Shown piece after piece: positions 58,522 through 64,000 of a stretch of 64,000 nucleotides of DNA. Source of the DNA: Amphirosellinia nigrospora (taxonomy: Eukaryota; Ascomycota; Sordariomycetes; Xylariales; Xylariaceae). Both the position numbers and the translations under genes were made by a program. The stretch's first letter is position 1; every line of letters begins with the position of its first letter. The notes beneath the pieces were generated by a model. It did no database searches and was not told the origin of the DNA. It worked only from the letters and a program-made list of their open reading frames with translations. The stretch is from the NCBI GenBank assembly GCA_004123355.1, contig SCHM01000008.1:305501-369500 (forward strand), written 5' to 3'.

Positions 58522-58890
58522 CTACTGCCCACAGACCTCGTCGATGGCCCTGCCGCGGCAGTTGCTCCGCCGTCGCCTCGCAGTCCGACTGGATGCCGTT
58601 GATGGTGAAGAAGACGCTGTAGTAGCAGTCTTGCGGGTCGTCGAGGTGGCGCAGTTGTGCAGCACTCGGGGCACGAGCTCGCGTAGCTGCCGGCCTGCGC
58701 CTCGCAGATGGCCTCGAGGTCGCGGTTCCGCTGGGCGCGGGGGCGCTCGTGGTCGTGTTGGCCTAGTAGGCGCGGTTAGTCAATTGCTACGACCGACCGA
58801 CAGACAGACGTCTGATCTCGGGCAAAGTTTTACCTGGGGAATGGCGGCCACAAGTGGCACGACCAGAGCGAGAAGAGTAGCGAATTGCAT
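58522..58890 (-). CDS. Small secreted cysteine-rich protein, frameshifted
   Basis: The first exon (58834-58890) is a textbook signal peptide, MQFATLLALVVPLVAAIPQ. A 71-bp GT...AG intron follows. In the second exon (58522-58762) protein-like pieces occur in three frames: DLEAICEAQAGSYASSCPEC, then HLDDPQDCYYSVFFTINGIQ with SDCEA, then RSNCRGRAIDEVCGQ before a TAG at 58522. Together they would give a product of roughly 100 residues with at least seven cysteines, typical of fungal secreted proteins, including effectors, but the family is unknown to me. Two or three single-base shifts in 241 bp of GC-rich sequence separate the pieces. A role in host interaction is possible but not shown by the sequence. 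Confidence 0.65.
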
Positions 58891-60193
58891 GTTGGCTAGT
58901 TTTTGGTAGCGCGAAAGGTTCGGGTGATCTTTATGATGTTGGTGTCGAAGTGTGATGTTGATGATGTTTTTTGTCCTTCCTTCATTCAGGGAGACTCCAT
59001 CCCTTTTATATAGACTCCTTTACCGCTCTTCATCTTGACCGCGCTCGTACTCCGGTCAAATGAGTAGTTGAGACTTTAGACCGTCTCCCAATGCCCTCCA
59101 GGCATCCAAGGCAGCCTAACAGGCAAGACGTCTCGCCAAGACCAATCCGGCAGTTGTCCGGGTTTTAGTCAGGAGCCCATGGCTAAAAGGGTCGAAAGCG
59201 TCGAATGTTTTGATAGACTTAATTTCCTGGACATGGATGGGCCGGACTCTTCGTGTCATGCTAATCCTTGATTGCGGGTCACCGTTTACGGGTCCAGGTC
59301 CGGGGCAGAGAAAGGTAATTAATTAATATCTTGGCAGCGAACAAAAAGCGTGTTGCTAGAAAGAATAGCTGAGTATTACATCTATAGTAATGCAAGCAAA
59401 GTATTAACGAGAGTTGAAGTATATGATGACTGCACTGGTTGTTGACATCCTACCATCAACCTCGGCTATAGTCAAAAACTTATTGTACGAGGGCTAGTTA
59501 AGAATAGTCTCATCCTGGTACTTATTAGCTTGAAAGGTTCATGGGGTTAACGGGGATAACTAGGTAGCATGGCTCTATAGCACAGTAATTAACTGGCCTT
59601 TGGAAGATGTCTTTCTAGTTATGTCCTTAAGTAGAGCTGAGCCATCGTTTTCCATGATTACTCAGCGCCACAGGCCGATCCACTGTTTAAAAATGACAAC
59701 ATGTACTAGTACGTGAATCATGAAGTGCCAGATTTAGTATCCCTCTTCTTACAGACAGAACTTAAAATCAACAACCATTGAGTTTTCAAGGAACTCGATG
59801 CCATCTCTCTAAGTAAATTAGAGCCAGCGTGGAAACATCGAGTGGAGAAGTGAGTGCATTTAATAGAAATTCCCCAAGCCTCTGACAGGGTAGGGGTATC
59901 GGGCCTTTGTATACTTCCCAGAAGTAGTGGCAACGAGTGGTGTTACACTAGTGTCGGCGTTCTTTAAACACAACTTTATCTATTGTGACTCGGCACTGCG
60001 GACATTGACCGTACCGATAGTTTGTAATTTGTCAATCTATAATGTTTTATCAAATCTTTAAACAATGCTACGAAACATGAGTTGCGTGAAAGCTTCTAGT
60101 GTCCGTTAAGTCACTGTATTTGACTGTGTATACCATACAAATCTGCATAGTCTCCAACACCGGATTTGCGTCCATATATGACAATAGCTAGGC
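58891..60193. other. Intergenic, no gene seen
   Basis: Upstream of the secreted-protein gene: pyrimidine-rich stretch and a likely TATA-like TATATAG at about 59008. Otherwise no coding signal in about 1.3 kb. Confidence 0.4.
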
Positions 60194-60830
60194 TCACAAT
60201 TCAAGCTTGTTTGCGAGTTGCTTCTCATCCCGCAGGCGTGTGAAAGCGATGAGTGCGTCTGCTAAGAACACCAACTCACCCTCGGCCTGCGTCGATACAT
60301 CATCCCGATTACGGATGTTAATCGTGCGTGTGAACAACTCGTCTATCCCAACAACTATATTTCGAAACCCCTATCAGCGAATGTTGAAGAAAAAGGAAGA
60401 AAAAGCTAAGCAGGAAATATGGTCTTCTTACCAACTATGAAGTTGTATTGGTCCAACTGTCCGGTACAGATTTTCTTTTGGAACTTATTCGCGCCTAGGT
60501 CTGTGTCGGCGTAAAAGCCCCCAGTGTGGAAGAGAGTTCGGGCCTCTTCGGCGTACGCATTTACCATCGGCATCATAGGCATAACCAAGATCTGCTGGAG
60601 ACTTAGACAAAAGGCCACTTGCCGCCAAAGTGTTCAATGAGGATAGCAACCATGCGCTCGAAGCTGCCTACGATGGCACGATGAATCATAACAGGCCGCT
60701 GATATCTGGCGGGTAAGTCCTCCTCAATACCATCGTTGGCCTTGCTGGGATCGTAATTGCTCTTCTGCTTGGCCGCGTACCAAAGTTTGGACCAGCCGAT
60801 AAGGGTCTTGGAAATAAGCGTGAGCTTCTG
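60194..60830 (-). pseudogene. 3' fragment of a threonyl-tRNA synthetase gene
   Basis: Threonyl-tRNA synthetase charges tRNA-Thr. Only the C-terminal part is present. It reads [20 protein letters not shown] (class II motif 3) with [15 protein letters not shown], then the anticodon-binding domain (YAEEARTLFHTGGFYADTDL, KKICTGQLDQYNFIV). A 77-bp intron (60355-60431) follows, and VVGIDELFTRTINIRNRDDV runs on to the stop at 60194-60196. Upstream, beyond about 60830, I find no earlier synthetase domains, whereas full fungal enzymes have about 700 residues. One base is missing in a T run near 60609. The fragment is either a truncated duplicate or the tail of a gene whose other exons I could not read. 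A complete copy must exist elsewhere. Confidence 0.75.
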
Positions 60831-61543
60831 TATTTGTATGTACTAGGTGGCTTTGACTTACAAGCCACGGTCCTCTAAAATCCCACCTAGCATACGTGCT
60901 CCCGCTCATACAATATGTCACAAGGGCCTGTGTCAGGATGTCATGATACAGAACTGCACACTATACCACAACACTACACAAAAGTAGAACGTTGTCAAGT
61001 CGAGCACTTGACTGCTTGCAGTTGACTATACGTGTACTGGACTCGTGACACAGGGACTTGGAATTAGTTTCAATTGGGTAATATTCAACTATGGTGCCAA
61101 AGGTACCATAAAGACCCATCTTTCTACATCTCCAGGCAGGGGGATTTCGTGCCCTTTTATGCTCAAAATACCCTCACGCCTATTCTACAGCCTCGCGGAC
61201 CTCCGTAGACCTGAGTAGCCGGAGTTCGTGTCTCGTTCATCTATCTCCGTCTTCGGCGAAGGACTGAGGCTCGCGAGACTGGCGCGACTCCGTCAGCCTC
61301 GTAGGATAGTATTATGCGAGATCCGTGTAACACCGCGGTTCGAATATCCGGGTGGTTTATAGTCAAGTCTCTCTCTCCTTATTAATCCTTCAATCAACCT
61401 CGCTCGCCGCCCCCCCCCCCCCCTTCCAATATTCTCGCGAATGCCGCACCTACTTCAGCGTTGGCCACGCGCTCACTCGCTTACCTTAGGTAAATACCCA
61501 AGTATCCATCGCACCCGAGACACATACGCATCCTGACGCTAGC
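60831..61543. other. Intergenic with a 14-base C run; no gene seen
   Basis: A C homopolymer occupies 61410-61423. A tRNA-like GGTTCGAAT at about 61336 has no matching stem partners. No gene found. Confidence 0.4.
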
Positions 61544-62782
61544 TCACATAACCCAAGGAATGCCATCCAGCTCATCAAGATACTCCTCAAGGAACTGCTC
61601 TTCGGCTGGGCTCCCGCCACCCCGGGCCTCCGGAGAGTGCGTCCCGGAGCCAAAGAGAACGCCAAAGTCAGCATAGACGTCATCCATATCATCATCCGAG
61701 AGATCTGCGTACCGATCCCGGAAGCTCGCCGACGGGAACGCCGTGTTATCATCCTCCTCGCCAGCTTCGGCGGGCGACGGAGTGGAGGGGCTCGGCCGTG
61801 GGGTCGGCAGTGGGCGTCCCTGATCCGGTGACGTTTCCTTTTTATGCGGGTTCATCCACATCTGCGTCAGGGTAGCGTCACGCATATGACCATCATCTCG
61901 ATAAGCATCAGTATACAGCGGGTCAACCCGATTCGCCACATCCAAGCTCGGACTAGAGTTATTTTGCTGTGGATAATGCTGTTGGTGAAATATAGGGGGA
62001 TGAAAGCTTGTAGTGTGCGGACGCCAAGCAGGCGGCGAAGCCCCATTCTCATTCCCATTCCCACTGCCATTGCCAATTCCCTTCGTCGCAGTTGCTCCAG
62101 CGGGGAACACCGCCGGCGCCGGCGTAGTGACGAGCAGTAGGCCGTGATTGAGCGCACTGTCGCGCGCCGTAAGGTCCGCCATAACCACATGGCCCCTCGA
62201 GATGGCAGCTGTCCGCACACCTATGCGTACACGGTTGAGTATCGCGGCCTTGCGGATGAGGGCGCTCTGATGCCCGGCGCGACGGGCGCCGACGCAGTGC
62301 TGTATGCGGTGCAGCACGGGCATGTTATCGCTGCTCTCGCGGATGAGGATATTGGTCGCCGGCAACGAGAACGGGTGAGAAAGCCGCGACGTCACGAGCC
62401 GCAGGAGCAGGCGCCGCTTTTTCACCGATAGGTTGGCGGTTTCAGGGCCGTCGACGTCGTCGACTGCCCGAGCACGCTTCGCGGGTGTAGAACTGGGCTG
62501 CCCTCCGACGCCGAACGGGCCGTGTAGTTCGGGACATGGCCTCACGTCTGATGTAGCTTCGGAGATGGGCTCGCTGCTGTGGCATGAACTCCTGGTGCTC
62601 CCCTCTTGGCCCAGCATTTCTCTTCTATGTGCATGTCGGGGTGGTGAGGATGGTGAGATCGAGAAGACGGGCCGTGATGAATAATTTACTCGGCTGACTA
62701 GTTCCATGTCTTGAGGATGGCGTGTATGAAGTGCACGTACCCCGAAGGGATCAAAAGACATCTGGTGTGCGCTAAGCTCCAT
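61544..62782 (-). CDS. Conserved fungal protein of unknown function
   Basis: A single uninterrupted frame of 412 residues. The most conserved-looking part is KKRRLLLRLVTSRLSHPFSL PATNILIR, followed by a basic helix (ALIRKAAILNRVRIGVRTAA); these recur, as far as I remember, in a family of ascomycete proteins without known function. The rest is low complexity: a poly Asn/Gly stretch (GNGSGNGNENG), Pro/Ser-rich linkers and an acidic C-terminus with YADLSDDDMDDVYADFGVLF, ending EEQFLEEYLDELDGIPWVM. This could be a nuclear regulatory protein with an acidic tail, but no DNA-binding domain is evident. The start could also be the ATG at 62707 (MELVSRVNYSSRPVFSIS), which begins the conserved N-terminus and would drop 25 residues. 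Confidence 0.75.
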   Translation of the reverse strand: MELSAHQMSFDPFGVRALHTRHPQDMELVSRVNYSSRPVFSISPSSPPRHAHRREMLGQEGSTRSSCHSSEPISEATSDVRPCPELHGPFGVGGQPSSTPAKRARAVDDVDGPETANLSVKKRRLLLRLVTSRLSHPFSLPATNILIRESSDNMPVLHRIQHCVGARRAGHQSALIRKAAILNRVRIGVRTAAISRGHVVMADLTARDSALNHGLLLVTTPAPAVFPAGATATKGIGNGSGNGNENGASPPAWRPHTTSFHPPIFHQQHYPQQNNSSPSLDVANRVDPLYTDAYRDDGHMRDATLTQMWMNPHKKETSPDQGRPLPTPRPSPSTPSPAEAGEEDDNTAFPSASFRDRYADLSDDDMDDVYADFGVLFGSGTHSPEARGGGSPAEEQFLEEYLDELDGIPWVM

Positions 62783-64000
62783 GATTTAAATGGCTGACCC
62801 TGGTTCCTTATATGTTACGTATCCTCGGATGTAGATATTTCGGGGAGGGAATGCCCTGATCGGATCCATGTAATTTCAGGATCTAGGGAAAGTGTATCGA
62901 CTACCTTAGACAACGTGGCATAGTCGATCGTGGGCCCATTGAAAGGGCGATATAGACCTACTTTAGATCTGAGATGGTATGAGGATAATATTCGGTTGTA
63001 AGTTCTCAATTCCGGAGAAGTAAAGTTTGAAATCCGTCGCATCTGAGAGCAAAGGAAGCTGCAAGGTATGACGAAGCAATATGGTAAAGAGCTGTGTTCA
63101 TGGCCTGTGGAGATTGGTACGTCGTGATACCAAGGGACGAGTCATACGGCAATAAGCCGAGATGTAAGATCTAAGCTGTGTCTAAATATGCCGGAAGACG
63201 TAGAAGCAGCCAGTGAGCCAAGAGAGGGGAGTTTAGACATTCACCCACTAAACCGAGGCGTCGTACTTGCGGGCCCGTAGTGTCCTATCTCGCCCCCAAG
63301 ATCAAAGGGAACTCGAAAAGGAGTGACCCGAATGCTCCGTACGTCGGGACCGTGGCGTCTAAGATCAACTGCTGGGCGAGTGTCTATACTGTTGGAAGAC
63401 CCGCCAGCAGTGAATCGGTAGAGGCTGTGCAAGCTTCACGGTGAGGACATCGGTGAGACACGACGTAAGCTGCACGAGGTACATATACGTCGTGAATTGG
63501 GAATGCGGGTGCTGCGTTGGTGCGAAGTCTCAATATGGTCCGATGTTCCGATGCGTAATTCCGACAGGTTTATTTCCGCAACTCGTAGACTAATACCCGC
63601 GGTCGAGTTGCGCGAGGAGTAGTGAAAAGGCGAGTATTTCATAGTAGACGTATGTGCATCTTCCAACGAGTAAGTAATCACGGGGGAGGAGCAGCGGCAG
63701 GGGTTCAACGTTCAACGTCCAACGTAGACTGGCCGGCGGGTGAAGATAAATTGGGGAAATATGGAAGGATACGGCAGCAGGGCCAGCACTAGTACATACA
63801 TACATAGTATATCCTGGAGAACCCATGCTCTCTCTCATGCAGGCCGGGATTTGCCAAGGCAATACGGCCACAGTCGCAGCTCATCAAGTGAGTTGGGAAC
63901 GATGGGCAAGGGGCCAGACCAGACAGGCCGTCATGTTCCCCAAATAAGCCCCTGACCGACCAGTCAAACGCGCAGCCTCACAACGCTGAGGAGCAGGACC
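62783..64000. other. Right end of window, no gene seen
   Basis: Short open frames in several directions; none resembles a protein. A direct doubling, GTTCAACGTTCAACGTCCAA at about 63704-63723, is minor. A gene could start beyond the window. Confidence 0.35.

Noticed and set aside
58418-58909. 163-codon plus-strand open frame
   Set aside because: It lies opposite the secreted protein's exons; composition is GC-driven and the minus strand has the signal peptide, intron and cysteine pattern.
61230-61360. Second tRNA-like B box (GGTTCGAAT) near 61336
   Set aside because: Flanking sequence does not close a T arm or an acceptor stem; no cloverleaf.
1-64000. CRISPR arrays, operons, ribosome binding sites
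   Set aside because: This is eukaryotic DNA with spliced genes; no regularly spaced repeats of that kind are present.

Overview
This window is nuclear DNA of a filamentous ascomycete. Evidence: short spliceosomal introns (about 50-165 bp, GT...AG, branch-like CTAAC/CTAAT), a Leu tRNA with a 16-nt intron, fungal families (HET domain, Clr5-ankyrin, Prp18, SAP18, Csn1, fungal rhodopsin-type membrane protein), and an extremely AT-rich block that looks like repeat-induced point mutation (RIP). A Sordariomycete or close relative is an inference from family content; no marker gene here settles it.

Layout. 1-27 kb: an uncharacterised membrane protein (795-2420), vacuolar-type alkaline phosphatase (3559-5415, minus), CorA-type Mg transporter (6106-8244, minus), a conserved protein of unknown function (9028-10253), secreted FAD amine/polyamine oxidase (10444-12117, minus), tRNA-Leu(AAG) (12941-13037, minus), a heavily frameshifted Clr5-ankyrin gene (14132-18152), and three unrecognised genes (19691-21074 minus, 22891-24371, and a zinc-knuckle/coiled-coil protein at 25578-26865). 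27.3-34.4 kb: about 6.8 kb of AT-rich DNA without open frames, flanked by a 130-bp direct repeat; the right copy holds the 3' end of a HET-domain gene (34308-36448, minus) that carries two TAG stops. 37.8-47.1 kb: a gene-dense housekeeping block with an aldo-keto reductase, COP9 subunit 1, Prp18, SAP18, complex I subunit NDUFB4 and a glutathione S-transferase. 48-64 kb: an LCAT-like alpha/beta hydrolase, a fungal rhodopsin-domain membrane protein, a small ABM-domain protein, an uncharacterised membrane protein, a small cysteine-rich secreted protein, the 3' end of a threonyl-tRNA synthetase gene and a conserved protein of unknown function.

Genes do not form one pathway. Prp18/SAP18 and NDUFB4/GST are divergent pairs with shared upstream regions. 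Csn1, Prp18, SAP18 and NDUFB4 serve general protein turnover, splicing, chromatin and respiration.

The strongest window-wide signal is that many otherwise well-conserved genes are interrupted only by single-base indels, several in short homopolymers, while their codon-level conservation continues in another frame. I read most of these as sequence or assembly errors. The HET gene is the exception: its stops are substitutions of the kind RIP makes, beside the RIP-like block. I found no CRISPR, no operon-like structure and no convincing secondary-metabolite cluster.
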